This document shows, one piece after another, positions 41,751-50,561 of a DNA stretch of 64,000 nt; position 1 is the first letter of the stretch, and each line of letters opens with the position of its first letter. The position numbers and the translations under genes are program-made. Origin of the DNA: Flavobacterium sp. 123 (GTDB lineage Bacteria; Bacteroidota; Bacteroidia; Flavobacteriales; Flavobacteriaceae); contig NZ_RBXD01000001.1 of assembly GCF_003634825.1 (NCBI RefSeq), positions 248,001 to 312,000 on the forward strand, read 5' to 3'. Under the pieces are notes generated by a model. That model saw nothing but the letters and a program-made list of their open reading frames with translations. It had not been told where the DNA came from and made no database searches.

Positions 41751-43334
41751 TTATATCTCTTTTTTGTAATATAATTTTCCTTCTACCCAAGATTCATTTG
41801 TTTGAATAGTTGAAACATCTAATAATTCATGTGGATTTTCATCCAAAACAATAAAATCTGCATATTTCCCTTTTGACAAACTTCCTTTTTTGTCCTTTAA
41901 ATTGTCCGCAACAGCACTTCCCACTGTATAAGCATATAATGCTTGCTGCAAAGTAATTTTTTGGCTTTCGCCAATAACAAATCCATCTGCTGCTTTACGC
42001 GTAATTGCTGTTTCGATATTAACCCAAGGATTTATCTCTTTAACAACAGGCCCATCAGTTGATAAGGCTAAATTTATACCGTTATCTAAAACTGTTTTAC
42101 AAGGATAAACTACATCTAATAATGCCTCTGGCAAAGTGCTTTTAAAATTATTTGCCAATTCATAAATGAAAATAGGTTGCATTGCTGCAGTCATATTCAT
42201 TTGCTTAAAATCCTTTATATTTTCATTGGACAAAAATCCAACATGTTCAATTCTGTGTTTTAGAGTTGGATCCATTTTGAACAAATCCCTGTAGACTTTC
42301 AATGTTAAATCCACCGCTTGATGACCAATGGCATGCGTGGCAACAGAGAATCCTTTTTCAACAGCTTCTTTGGCTGTTTGATAAAACTTCTCATAATCCA
42401 ATCTCAAAACACCTTTATATCCATCTGTGTTTTTATAAGGAACATTTAAAGCTGCAGTTGCAGAACTTAACCCTCCATCAGAGAAAAATTTCACTGTTTT
42501 TATTTGCAAGAAATCAGATTCATATTGTTCTGGTAAAGGTTGGATTTCATCACTTCCATCAGGAATTCTTAACGGAAAAACATTCATTCTCACCCGAAGC
42601 AATCCTTCTTTATCTAATTGTATGTAAGCGGCAAGTAATTCTTCGTTTGCAGCAGGATCAGTTGCGCTTGTAATTCCTAAACTCAACAAATAATTGTGCG
42701 CTTCAAGAATCATGTTTTTGTATTCTTCAAAAGTAAATGGCGGAATAGTATTCATTATCAATCCCAAAGCTCTTTCGGTAAAAATACCTTGTAAACTTCC
42801 ATCTTCATTTTTCCGAATTTCTCCACCAAAAGGAACTTCAGTAGCTTCGTCGACATGAGATAGCTCAATCGCTTTTGAATTGGCAATTCCAATATGCGCG
42901 CAGGTTCTAATTACAAAAACAGGTCTGTCCGAAACAACCTCATCAAGATCTTCTTTTGTTGGTAATCGTTTTTCTTCAAGAACCATTTCATTAATTCCAC
43001 GAGCCATAATCCAATAGGAAGATGGGTTTTTATCCGTAAAATCTTTCAATAGTTTTTTGAATTCAACAATAGATTTGACTCCACGAACATCTAACATATA
43101 CGTTCGTAAATGGCCTATTTTCCATACATGGATATGAGCATCATTTAATCCCGGAACAATTGTTTTACCTTTAAAATTTATTTCTTCAGAAAAAGAATGA
43201 AATTGATTTCTCATTTCTTCTTCCGTTCCAATAGCTTCAATTATCCCTAAATGATTAATTACCATAGAATCAGCTTTGGGCGAAGCTGATTCCATAGTAA
43301 AAATAATAGCATTATGTATTAATTTGAGAGCCAT
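41751..43334 (-). CDS. YtcJ-like amidohydrolase (amidohydrolase_3)
   Basis: A 527-aa metal-dependent hydrolase. The N-terminal beta sandwich ends at IVPGLNDAHIHVWKIGH, which holds the HxH metal motif. Further metal ligands are candidates in VATHAIGHQAVD, HRIEHVGFLS and LALSTDGPVVKEINPW, and the C-terminal GSLSKGKYADFIVLDENP is typical of the superfamily. YtcJ-type enzymes cleave N-acyl or cyclic amide bonds, but most are uncharacterised. It begins 5 nt after the aminotransferase gene, so it belongs to the pathway; deacylating an N-acyl amine is one possibility. Confidence 0.88.
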   Translation of the reverse strand: MALKLIHNAIIFTMESASPKADSMVINHLGIIEAIGTEEEMRNQFHSFSEEINFKGKTIVPGLNDAHIHVWKIGHLRTYMLDVRGVKSIVEFKKLLKDFTDKNPSSYWIMARGINEMVLEEKRLPTKEDLDEVVSDRPVFVIRTCAHIGIANSKAIELSHVDEATEVPFGGEIRKNEDGSLQGIFTERALGLIMNTIPPFTFEEYKNMILEAHNYLLSLGITSATDPAANEELLAAYIQLDKEGLLRVRMNVFPLRIPDGSDEIQPLPEQYESDFLQIKTVKFFSDGGLSSATAALNVPYKNTDGYKGVLRLDYEKFYQTAKEAVEKGFSVATHAIGHQAVDLTLKVYRDLFKMDPTLKHRIEHVGFLSNENIKDFKQMNMTAAMQPIFIYELANNFKSTLPEALLDVVYPCKTVLDNGINLALSTDGPVVKEINPWVNIETAITRKAADGFVIGESQKITLQQALYAYTVGSAVADNLKDKKGSLSKGKYADFIVLDENPHELLDVSTIQTNESWVEGKLYYKKEI

Positions 43335-43339
43335 TTGAA

Positions 43340-44686
43340 TTATCCTCTTTCATTTAAAACCTCTTGAATTGCATTTTCAATTACATCTAAACCTTCATGC
43401 AATTGCTCGTCTGTAATCACAATTGGAGGCAAGAAACGAATACAGTTTGTATACAATCCTGCTCTAATTAATATCACTCCATTCGCCACTGATTTTTTGA
43501 TTACTGCCATAGCAAAATCCATATCTGGCTCTTTTGTATGCCTATCTTTTACAAATTCAACAACAAGCATTGCTCCTAGTCCACGAACTTCACCTATTAT
43601 GGAGAATTTGTCTTTCATGGCATTAATTCTGTCCGTAATTATTTTACCAACATGAGTTGCGCGATTTAAGAATTCTGGTTTGATAATTTCTTTAACTGTA
43701 GCCAAAGCTCCTGCAACTGCAATTGGGCTTCCGCTGTACGTTCCTCCAATTCCTCCTAAATGCGGCGCATCCATAATCTCAGCTTTACCTGTAATGGCGG
43801 ATATTGGTAATCCTGAACCGATAGATTTTGCCATTGTTACCACATCAGGAACAACACCTGAATGCTCAATAGACAAGAACTTACCCGTTCTTCCTGCTCC
43901 AGCCTGAACCTCATCAGCAATAAAAACGATTCCGTGATCATCACATACTTGACGTATTTTTTCTAGAAAACGTTTTGGTACAGGAATAAAACCACCTTCA
44001 CCTTGAACTGGCTCAATAATAATTGCCGCAACAGCAGATGGATCAACATGAGAAATTAAGTTTTGATCAAAACGCTCAATACAAAAATCAATATACTCCT
44101 CTTCAGTCATACTATTTGGTCGTCTGTAAACATTTGGAGAATGAAAACGGTAAATATCTTGAGCATAACTACCAAATCCTCTTTTGAACAAACCATATTT
44201 ACTAGTTAAACTCAATGTAAGCATCGTCCTTCCGTGGTAAGCACCTTCAAAACAGATAACGGCTGGTCTTTTTGTATAATATCTTGCAATCGCAACTGCA
44301 TTTTCTACCGCTTCAGAACCTGAATTTGCCAATAAAGTCTTTTTAGGAAAATCCCCTGGAGTAATTTTATTCAACAACTCTGCAAATTCAAGATAAAGTT
44401 CAAATGTAGTTACTAAAGCTCCGGGGTGAATGTGTTTGTCCAATTGTGCCTTAACAGCATCAACAACAACTTTTGGCCTATGCCCCAAATTAACCATTCC
44501 AATACCACCTGCAAAATCAATCAGTTGATTTCCATCAACATCCCATACCAGTGCACCTTCAGCCTTTTCGACTACCACTTCGGTAGATTTCCCTAAACCA
44601 GCAGGTAAAGCTGCGGCTCTTCTTGCTAACATTTCTTTGCTTTTTGGTCCAGGAATTTCTGATACTTTTTTAATTTGAGTTCCCAT
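43340..44686 (-). CDS. gabT: Class III aminotransferase (GabT-like)
   Basis: A 448-aa PLP enzyme with LANSGSEAVENAVAIARYY, CFEGAYHGRTMLTLSL, IEPVQGEGGF, FIADEVQAGAGRTGKF and Schiff-base lysine K287 in VVTMAKSIGSGLPI. The start TQIKKVSEIPGPKSKEMLAR and overall pattern fit 4-aminobutyrate/5-aminovalerate transaminases. It would convert GABA or a homologue to the semialdehyde, feeding the Sad-like dehydrogenase of the same operon. Spacing: 52 nt after the GNAT gene and 5 nt before the amidohydrolase. Confidence 0.9.
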   Translation of the reverse strand: MGTQIKKVSEIPGPKSKEMLARRAAALPAGLGKSTEVVVEKAEGALVWDVDGNQLIDFAGGIGMVNLGHRPKVVVDAVKAQLDKHIHPGALVTTFELYLEFAELLNKITPGDFPKKTLLANSGSEAVENAVAIARYYTKRPAVICFEGAYHGRTMLTLSLTSKYGLFKRGFGSYAQDIYRFHSPNVYRRPNSMTEEEYIDFCIERFDQNLISHVDPSAVAAIIIEPVQGEGGFIPVPKRFLEKIRQVCDDHGIVFIADEVQAGAGRTGKFLSIEHSGVVPDVVTMAKSIGSGLPISAITGKAEIMDAPHLGGIGGTYSGSPIAVAGALATVKEIIKPEFLNRATHVGKIITDRINAMKDKFSIIGEVRGLGAMLVVEFVKDRHTKEPDMDFAMAVIKKSVANGVILIRAGLYTNCIRFLPPIVITDEQLHEGLDVIENAIQEVLNERG

Positions 44687-44738
44687 TTTTTTTTAATTTA
44701 ATTCTGATTTATTCTATTTATTTATTTTAAAATTGATA

Positions 44739-45386
44739 CTATAAAGTATAATTCTCATCAACAGGATTGTACATTAAAATACTTGCATACCCCGCATCAG
44801 GATCATTAATATAGTTATACAAAGGTCTTATCCATCTAAATCCAGCATTTCTTTGAGAGGTAATAGTAGGGTCTGTAAATTCCTTATTTTCTAACCTCTG
44901 ACAATATTCTTCTATAGTCATTTGGTCTTTTACTTTCCCATAACCAATAGTCATCCCAGCAATAATCTGCCCTTTAATTCCTAATCTTTTACAGACTTCA
45001 TGACGCGCTTTATACATTTCTTTAGAAAGACCTAACCCTCTATATTCTGGTAATACACCCATATCTATTCCGTACATCCAATCGCCATTAGGTTGCTGAA
45101 CATTAGTAATCCATAAATTGTCTGTTTCTTCTAAAAAAGTACTATCATGCTCTGGAAAATAACATCTAAAAGTACTTGCCGAAGCGACAATTTCACCATC
45201 TAATTCTACTACAATCTGACCTTCTGGAAATACTTTCATGTGATTAACAAAATGATCTCTAACTAGTATTTCTGATTCGTGTAATGTAGGGTAACATTTC
45301 GATTGAACATACTCCATTTGAATAGCATCCTCTGGTTTAGCGGTTCGAATCAAAAATCTATCGTTTAAAATCTTTTTGTCGATCAT
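44739..45386 (-). CDS. GNAT-family N-acyltransferase (operon paralog A)
   Basis: A 215-aa GNAT protein, paralogous to the one at 37750-38400 along the whole length (FPEGQIVVELDGEIVAS; MYGIDMGVLPEYRGLGLSKE; KVKDQMTIEEYCQRL; DPTITSQRNAGFRWIRPL). EYRGLGLSKEMYKAR is the acetyl-CoA loop. Like its paralog it resembles the GNAT half of GNAT/nitrilase fusion proteins. It starts 10 nt after the transporter gene, so it could be the first enzyme to meet the imported substrate. Acceptor unknown. Confidence 0.86.
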   Translation of the reverse strand: MIDKKILNDRFLIRTAKPEDAIQMEYVQSKCYPTLHESEILVRDHFVNHMKVFPEGQIVVELDGEIVASASTFRCYFPEHDSTFLEETDNLWITNVQQPNGDWMYGIDMGVLPEYRGLGLSKEMYKARHEVCKRLGIKGQIIAGMTIGYGKVKDQMTIEEYCQRLENKEFTDPTITSQRNAGFRWIRPLYNYINDPDAGYASILMYNPVDENYTL

Positions 45387-45396
45387 TTGTAACTAA

Positions 45397-46923
45397 TTAT
45401 AATACAAACCCAGCCACAAGATATAATACGGAAGACACCCCAAAAATTACTAATTGATACGGAAATTGTGAAATTCCGTGTTTCATCATATCCACCTTAC
45501 AAGATTGTGCTGTCAAAACTCTGTTATCCGAAAAGAAACAAGCTGCCGCTCCCCAAACTGTACCTGAAGCTAATGCTCCTTGAGAAAGCCAAAAATCAGC
45601 GCCCAATGTATGTGACATAATAGCTGTTGTAGGCACTAGGATAGCGTAAATTCCCCAGTTCGATCCAGTAGCCCAACAAATCCAAGAAACCAAAGCAAAA
45701 ACCACAAATGGTAATGTAGCTCCGTTTAACCAACTTATTCCTTGTAAATGTGAAGCAACAAATTCATTAAAACCTAATGCATTTTGAACATCTTTTAGCA
45801 AATAAGTAAAACCTAAAACTGTTAAAACAAATGTTATTGTTTCTAACCCTAATACAAAATGCTTAGAAATTTTATTGAATTTTATTACTTTAAACAATAA
45901 GAAATACATATAAGTAAAAACAACCGCAGTAACAATACCACGCAAAGCATCTATACTACCAAAAATCACTTCAGTAGAAGGCTCTAAACTCCCCCAGTAA
46001 TCCATATCAAAAGGATAAGGAAAAATTGTGCACCAAATCAAAACCAATAATGGAAGTATAAAATAAACTAACTTCCCTTGTTTTGCAGGGTTCTTTTTCA
46101 CTTTCGCAACCTCTGGCTCGTATGGTTTTACTTCCGCTTCTGCAGCTTTAATTCCCTTTGAATCAGGAATCAAATGAAACACAACTAACGCTCCTAATAT
46201 TAATGAAATCCAAGCCGAAAAATTATAAGGAATTGTTCCTAAAAAAGCTTCGATTGGACTTGTAATCACTTTTCCTGCTCCATTTAAAACGCCTCCTTCA
46301 ATTGCTGTTAATTGGGAACCATAAAATATTGTCCAAGTTGAAATAGGAAAAATTATAGTTAACGGCACACATACAAAACTTAACACTAAAGCTAGTTTTT
46401 CTCTAGAAACTCCAAACTTATCTGTTATTGGTCTCATTGTATTTCCTACAGACAAAGCACTTAAATAATCATCTAAAAAGAAGAAAAAACTAAGAAAATA
46501 AGTCATGATAAGTGATTGTTTCTTGCTTTTTACATGAGCTTCAGAATACCTTCCTACTGCTTGAATTCCCCCAGATACATTAAGTAACTGAACAAAAGCA
46601 CCATATAATATACAAACTAAAATTACCCATATTAATCCTTGGTCGTGAGCATCCCTAGCAATTGACGTAAACATTCCATCAAACATATTCAATGGAAAAA
46701 TCATTCCTTTACCTTCTGGAAAATATTCTTCAGAGCCTCCTTGATTTGCTAATAATATAAAACCAATAGCACAACCTATAATTAATGGTTCTAAAGCTTT
46801 TCTGGTAATAATAGCAACTCCTAATACCGTAAATGCAGGAACTAAAGCATGCCAATTAATAAAATAACATAGTCCTGCCAGAAATAATAAGGCGACTCCA
46901 ATAATAGTTGAGATTGATTTCAT
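45397..46923 (-). CDS. NhaC-family transporter
   Basis: A 508-aa integral membrane protein with about 11-13 helices of the NhaC superfamily, which includes Na+/H+ antiporters and amino-acid or amine exchangers. Family-like segments are GAFVQLLNVSGGIQAV, FFFFLDDYLSALSVGNTMRP (acidic pair DD in a membrane region), ICWATGSNWGIYAILVPT and FFSDNRVLTAQSCKVD. As first gene of a nine-gene catabolic operon it more likely imports the substrate (amine, amino acid or peptide-like compound) than controls sodium. Ion coupling is inferred. Confidence 0.87.
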   Translation of the reverse strand: MKSISTIIGVALLFLAGLCYFINWHALVPAFTVLGVAIITRKALEPLIIGCAIGFILLANQGGSEEYFPEGKGMIFPLNMFDGMFTSIARDAHDQGLIWVILVCILYGAFVQLLNVSGGIQAVGRYSEAHVKSKKQSLIMTYFLSFFFFLDDYLSALSVGNTMRPITDKFGVSREKLALVLSFVCVPLTIIFPISTWTIFYGSQLTAIEGGVLNGAGKVITSPIEAFLGTIPYNFSAWISLILGALVVFHLIPDSKGIKAAEAEVKPYEPEVAKVKKNPAKQGKLVYFILPLLVLIWCTIFPYPFDMDYWGSLEPSTEVIFGSIDALRGIVTAVVFTYMYFLLFKVIKFNKISKHFVLGLETITFVLTVLGFTYLLKDVQNALGFNEFVASHLQGISWLNGATLPFVVFALVSWICWATGSNWGIYAILVPTTAIMSHTLGADFWLSQGALASGTVWGAAACFFSDNRVLTAQSCKVDMMKHGISQFPYQLVIFGVSSVLYLVAGFVL

Positions 46924-47077
46924 TGATTTTGGTTTTGGTTAATAATTTAAATTTAAATTGGTCAGTATTTAAACTCATACAATAGATTCCTATTTATTTT
47001 ACACTTGCAAATAAGTTAACATAAGTATGATTATTTTGTAAATCTAACGATATTTTATGTACAAGCAAAAAATATTA

Positions 47078-47106
47078 TTGTTTTTTTATAAAAATTTGTA
47101 TATTTG
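47078..47106 (+). promoter_or_regulatory. Promoter of the rightward mmsA-like operon
   Basis: TTG (47078-47080), 18-nt spacer, TATATTTG (47099-47106), a good Bacteroidota promoter; leader about 15-20 nt to ATG 47129. The 205-nt divergent region (46924-47128) also holds the AT-palindromic stretch near 46945-46960 and the promoter for the leftward operon, which I could not pinpoint. Confidence 0.65.
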
Positions 47107-47128
47107 AAAAACTATATAAACAAAAAAT

Positions 47129-48586
47129 ATGTTATTTAACGAAGTAAAAAACTACATAAACGGAGCGTTTAAATCTGGCAGCTCTAGTAAAACCCACACT
47201 GTTATTTCGCCTTTGGACGGAAGTAAATTAACAACATTTCAAGAATCTACTATGGAAGATTTAGATGAAATTATTGTTTATGCGCAAAAAGCCCAAAAAG
47301 ACTGGCAAAAAGTTACTTTAAAAGAAAGAGCACAGGTTTTTTATAAATACAAACAATTATTAGAACAAAATAGTGAGGAACTAACAGAAATTATTTACCG
47401 AGAAAACGGAAAAATACATGCTGAGGCTAAAGCTGAAATCGACAAAGCAATTGAGTTAACAGAATTTGCTTGTTCCCTACCTCAATTTGTGAATGGTGAA
47501 AATATGGAAGTTAGCAAAGGGGTTTTTTGTGCTTCAAGCAAAGTCCCTGTTGGAATCGTTGCTTCTATTGTGCCTTTTAATTTTCCTACAATGGTACCAC
47601 ATTGGACTATTGTGAATGCAATCGCATTAGGAAACGCTTTTATCTTAAAACCATCCGAAGCAGTGCCAATTAGTAGTCAATATACCGCTAAACTATTAAA
47701 AGAAGCCGGACTACCCGACGGACTTTTTAATATTATAAACGGTACTCAAACCACGGTTGAAAACATTTGCGATCATCCAGCTATCAATGCCGTGACATTT
47801 GTAGGTTCTACTAAAGTAGCCAAAATTGTTTATCAAAGAGCTAGTCAAAATTTAAAACAAGTACTAGCACTTGGTGGAGCAAAAAATCATATTATTCTAT
47901 TGCCAGATGCACATCCCGAAATGGCTTCATCTAATATTGTAGCATCAATGAGTGGTTGTGCGGGACAAAGATGTATGGCGGCAGCTACTTTAATCGCTGT
48001 TGGTAATTGCGAAACTATTCTTGATAAATTAATTGGAGATGCCTTAAAAATAAAATGTGGAACCACATTAGGCGCTGTAATTTCAAAAGCTGCTAAAGAC
48101 AGAATTGAAGGCTATATCACCGAAGCGGAACAACAAGGCGCAAAAATCATTTTAGATGGTCGAAACACAATTGTTCCAGGAAAAGAAAATGGTTTTTACG
48201 TAGGTCCAACTATTATAGATTATGCTACAGCAGATATGAAAATTGCAAAAGAAGAAGTTTTTGGTCCTGTATTAGCAATTATCCGAGTGAATACAATTGA
48301 CGAAGCTTTAGCAATTGAAAATGCTAATCCATATGGAAATGCCTGTTCTGTGTTTACACAAAGTGGCGGTTTAGCTAATTATGTTACTGAAAATGCTTCG
48401 GCAGGAATGTGTGGCGTAAATATAGGTGTACCAGTTCCTAGAGAGCCTTTTGGTTTTGGAGGATGGAATGAATCCCGTTTTGGTTCTGGAGATATAACTG
48501 GCAAAAGTTCTATTGGCTTTTTTACCAAAGAAAAGAAAACAACCACTAAATGGAACCCAGAAGCGGGAATTAACTGGATGAGCTAA
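47129..48586 (+). CDS. mmsA: CoA-acylating methylmalonate-semialdehyde dehydrogenase
   Basis: A 485-aa ALDH of the MMSDH/IolA class. Catalytic C282 is in SGCAGQRCMAAATL. Instead of the usual general-base LELGG it has LALGGAKNHIILLPDA; the GAKNH motif with no glutamate is the hallmark of the CoA-dependent class. VNIGVPVPREPFGFGGWNES and FFTKEKKTTTKW are also diagnostic. It turns methylmalonate or malonate semialdehyde plus CoA into propionyl- or acetyl-CoA and CO2. With the aminotransferase two genes on, beta-alanine or 3-aminoisobutyrate use is a sensible inference. Confidence 0.92.
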   Translation: MLFNEVKNYINGAFKSGSSSKTHTVISPLDGSKLTTFQESTMEDLDEIIVYAQKAQKDWQKVTLKERAQVFYKYKQLLEQNSEELTEIIYRENGKIHAEAKAEIDKAIELTEFACSLPQFVNGENMEVSKGVFCASSKVPVGIVASIVPFNFPTMVPHWTIVNAIALGNAFILKPSEAVPISSQYTAKLLKEAGLPDGLFNIINGTQTTVENICDHPAINAVTFVGSTKVAKIVYQRASQNLKQVLALGGAKNHIILLPDAHPEMASSNIVASMSGCAGQRCMAAATLIAVGNCETILDKLIGDALKIKCGTTLGAVISKAAKDRIEGYITEAEQQGAKIILDGRNTIVPGKENGFYVGPTIIDYATADMKIAKEEVFGPVLAIIRVNTIDEALAIENANPYGNACSVFTQSGGLANYVTENASAGMCGVNIGVPVPREPFGFGGWNESRFGSGDITGKSSIGFFTKEKKTTTKWNPEAGINWMS

Positions 48587-48679
48587 CACTTTAAATGAGC
48601 CTATTTATTAAGGATAGAGAGATATAAATTCAATAATAATTTGTATTTTTAAAGACCTAACCTTTTAAAACACACTGTT

Positions 48680-49129
48680 ATGATACGAAAAGCTACTTTA
48701 CAGGACTTGGATCAAGTAACCAATTTATTTGACCAATATGTTGTATTCTATAAAAATCCTTCCAATTTTGAGAAACATAAAGCGTATTTAAAAGAAAGAT
48801 TAGAAAATAATGAAGCTGTTGTTTTTTTAGCTTTTGATGATGATAACAATGAAAAAGCGATTGGATTTGCATTAATATATGTCACTTTTTCATCTTTGGC
48901 ACTAAATAAAATAGTGATCTTAAATGATTTATTTGTTGACTCTGGCGTTCGTAAAAACGGTATCGGCGAGCAATTAATCAAAGAAACTATAAAATTCGCT
49001 AAAGAACTCGGTTCAAACACAATTCGATTAAGAACTGCCAAAAACAATGTTGTAGCCCAAGGTTTATATCATAAAATGGGATTTATACGAGAAGAAATGC
49101 TCTACAGTTATGATTTAACTGTCAAATAA
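48680..49129 (+). CDS. GNAT-family N-acetyltransferase
   Basis: A 149-aa single-domain GNAT. MIRKATLQDLDQVTNLFDQY opens the fold, LNDLFVDSGVRKNGIGEQLI is the acetyl-CoA loop (R/Q-x-x-G-x-G/A) and NNVVAQGLYHKMGFIREEML is the common C-terminal motif. It is not closely similar to the two longer GNATs of the leftward operon. It lies between mmsA and an omega-aminotransferase gene with 93- and 18-nt gaps, so a role in the same amine pathway is likely. Acceptor unknown. Confidence 0.87.
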   Translation: MIRKATLQDLDQVTNLFDQYVVFYKNPSNFEKHKAYLKERLENNEAVVFLAFDDDNNEKAIGFALIYVTFSSLALNKIVILNDLFVDSGVRKNGIGEQLIKETIKFAKELGSNTIRLRTAKNNVVAQGLYHKMGFIREEMLYSYDLTVK

Positions 49130-49147
49130 CTAAAATATAAAAAAAGA

Positions 49148-50485
49148 ATGTTGAGTAAAGAACAAATAATAAGTGATAGTAAGCAGTATAGTTTATTTAC
49201 ATGGGTTGCCCAAAAAAATGTAAACCCTATTCCCATAGAAAAAGGAGAAGGTGTTTATTTATATGAAGTTGGTGGTAAAAAAATCATCGATTTCTCCAGT
49301 GGATTAATGTCTGTAAATATAGGTCATGGGGATTCACGCATTACCGATGCCGTTGTTGAACAAATGCAAAAGGTAAGTTACGTAACTCCTTCATGTACCA
49401 CTGAGATTAGAGCTAAATTAGCTAAAAAATTATCTGAGATTTGCCCTGGTGATTTAAATAAGGCTTTTTTTACACTTTGTGGTGCCTCCTCAATTGAGAA
49501 TGCTATAAAACTTGCTCGTTTATATACTGGAAAGCACAAAATATTTGGACGATATAGAGGTTTTCACGGAAATTCATCTGCCAGTATGACTGTAGGTGGT
49601 GATCCGCGAAAACAATATACTGACGCACAACAATCTACTAATATTTTTCATTTAGATGATCCTTATGATTTTTATGGATTAAGTGATCAAGATGATGAAA
49701 CAAGATTAAAATGGAGTCTTGACTCTGTCGAAAGAATTATTCGTTATGAAGGCGGGCACACAATTGCTGCATTTATTTTTGAAGGCGAAAGTGGATCGTC
49801 TGGATGTTTACACTATCCAAAAGGATATTTAAAAGGAATCAAAGCCTTGTGTGAAAAATATGAAATTCTATTTATTGCTGACGAAGTAATGAGTGGTTTT
49901 GGAAGAACTGGAAAATGGTTTGGATTTGAGCATAGCGATATCATTCCAGATATGATATGTATGGCCAAAGGACTAACTTCTTCTTATTTGCCCTTAGGTT
50001 GCTTGATGGTATCGGACAAAATTGCTTCGAAATTTGATGATTCGCCTTTATGGTTAGGATTAACGTATAACTCTCATCCAGTAGCTCTGGCTGCAGCATT
50101 AGCAGTAATCAATATTTACGAAAGTGATAATTTGATTGCAAATACGAATAAAATGGGTGCTTACATGGAAAAACGAATAAATGAAATGCGAGCCAAACAT
50201 CCATCTATAGGAGATTTTAGAAATAAAGGATTATTAGGCTGTCTTGATGTCGTTAAAAGCAAAAAACCATACCAACTTATGGCGCCTTTCAATGCTAATG
50301 CTGCAGAAATGGAAGTCATGAATAAAGTAGGTGCAAAATTAAGAGAATTAGGCTTATACACTTTTGTTCGTTGGGGATATATTTTCATTGCCCCGCCTTT
50401 AATGATTAATGAATCTCAAATAGATGAAGGACTTGCTATTATTTCTGAAGCTTTATCAATTGCAGATGAATATATTACAGATTAA
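49148..50485 (+). CDS. Class III omega-aminotransferase (beta-alanine/taurine-pyruvate like)
   Basis: A 445-aa PLP enzyme. It starts YSLFTWVAQKNVNPIPIEKG, like taurine- and beta-alanine-pyruvate aminotransferases. TLCGASSIENAIKLARLYTG, YRGFHGNSSASMTVGGDPR, FIADEVMSGFGRTG and Schiff-base lysine K274 in CMAKGLTSSYLPLG are clear. KIFGRYRGFHG with the GDPR segment sets it apart from the two GabT-like enzymes of the leftward operon. Paired with mmsA it could convert an omega-amino acid to the semialdehyde that mmsA oxidises. It ends at a very strong terminator. Confidence 0.9.
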   Translation: MLSKEQIISDSKQYSLFTWVAQKNVNPIPIEKGEGVYLYEVGGKKIIDFSSGLMSVNIGHGDSRITDAVVEQMQKVSYVTPSCTTEIRAKLAKKLSEICPGDLNKAFFTLCGASSIENAIKLARLYTGKHKIFGRYRGFHGNSSASMTVGGDPRKQYTDAQQSTNIFHLDDPYDFYGLSDQDDETRLKWSLDSVERIIRYEGGHTIAAFIFEGESGSSGCLHYPKGYLKGIKALCEKYEILFIADEVMSGFGRTGKWFGFEHSDIIPDMICMAKGLTSSYLPLGCLMVSDKIASKFDDSPLWLGLTYNSHPVALAAALAVINIYESDNLIANTNKMGAYMEKRINEMRAKHPSIGDFRNKGLLGCLDVVKSKKPYQLMAPFNANAAEMEVMNKVGAKLRELGLYTFVRWGYIFIAPPLMINESQIDEGLAIISEALSIADEYITD

Positions 50486-50492
50486 ATTTGTA

Positions 50493-50553
50493 AAATACTA
50501 TCATAAAAAAAAGAGTCTATTATTTATAGACTCTTTTTTTTATGATAGTATTT
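50493..50553. terminator. 28-bp perfect bidirectional terminator
   Basis: Arms 50493-50520 and 50526-50553 pair perfectly over 28 bp around a 5-nt loop, including A8/T8 runs inside the stem. It sits between convergent genes and can end both transcripts. Confidence 0.9.
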
Positions 50554-50561
50554 AAACTATT

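Noticed and set aside
46945..46962. AT-only inverted repeat in the divergent region of the amine island as a regulator site
   Set aside because: AATTTAAATTTAAATT-type runs are common by chance in this base composition; no second copy was found near the other operon start.
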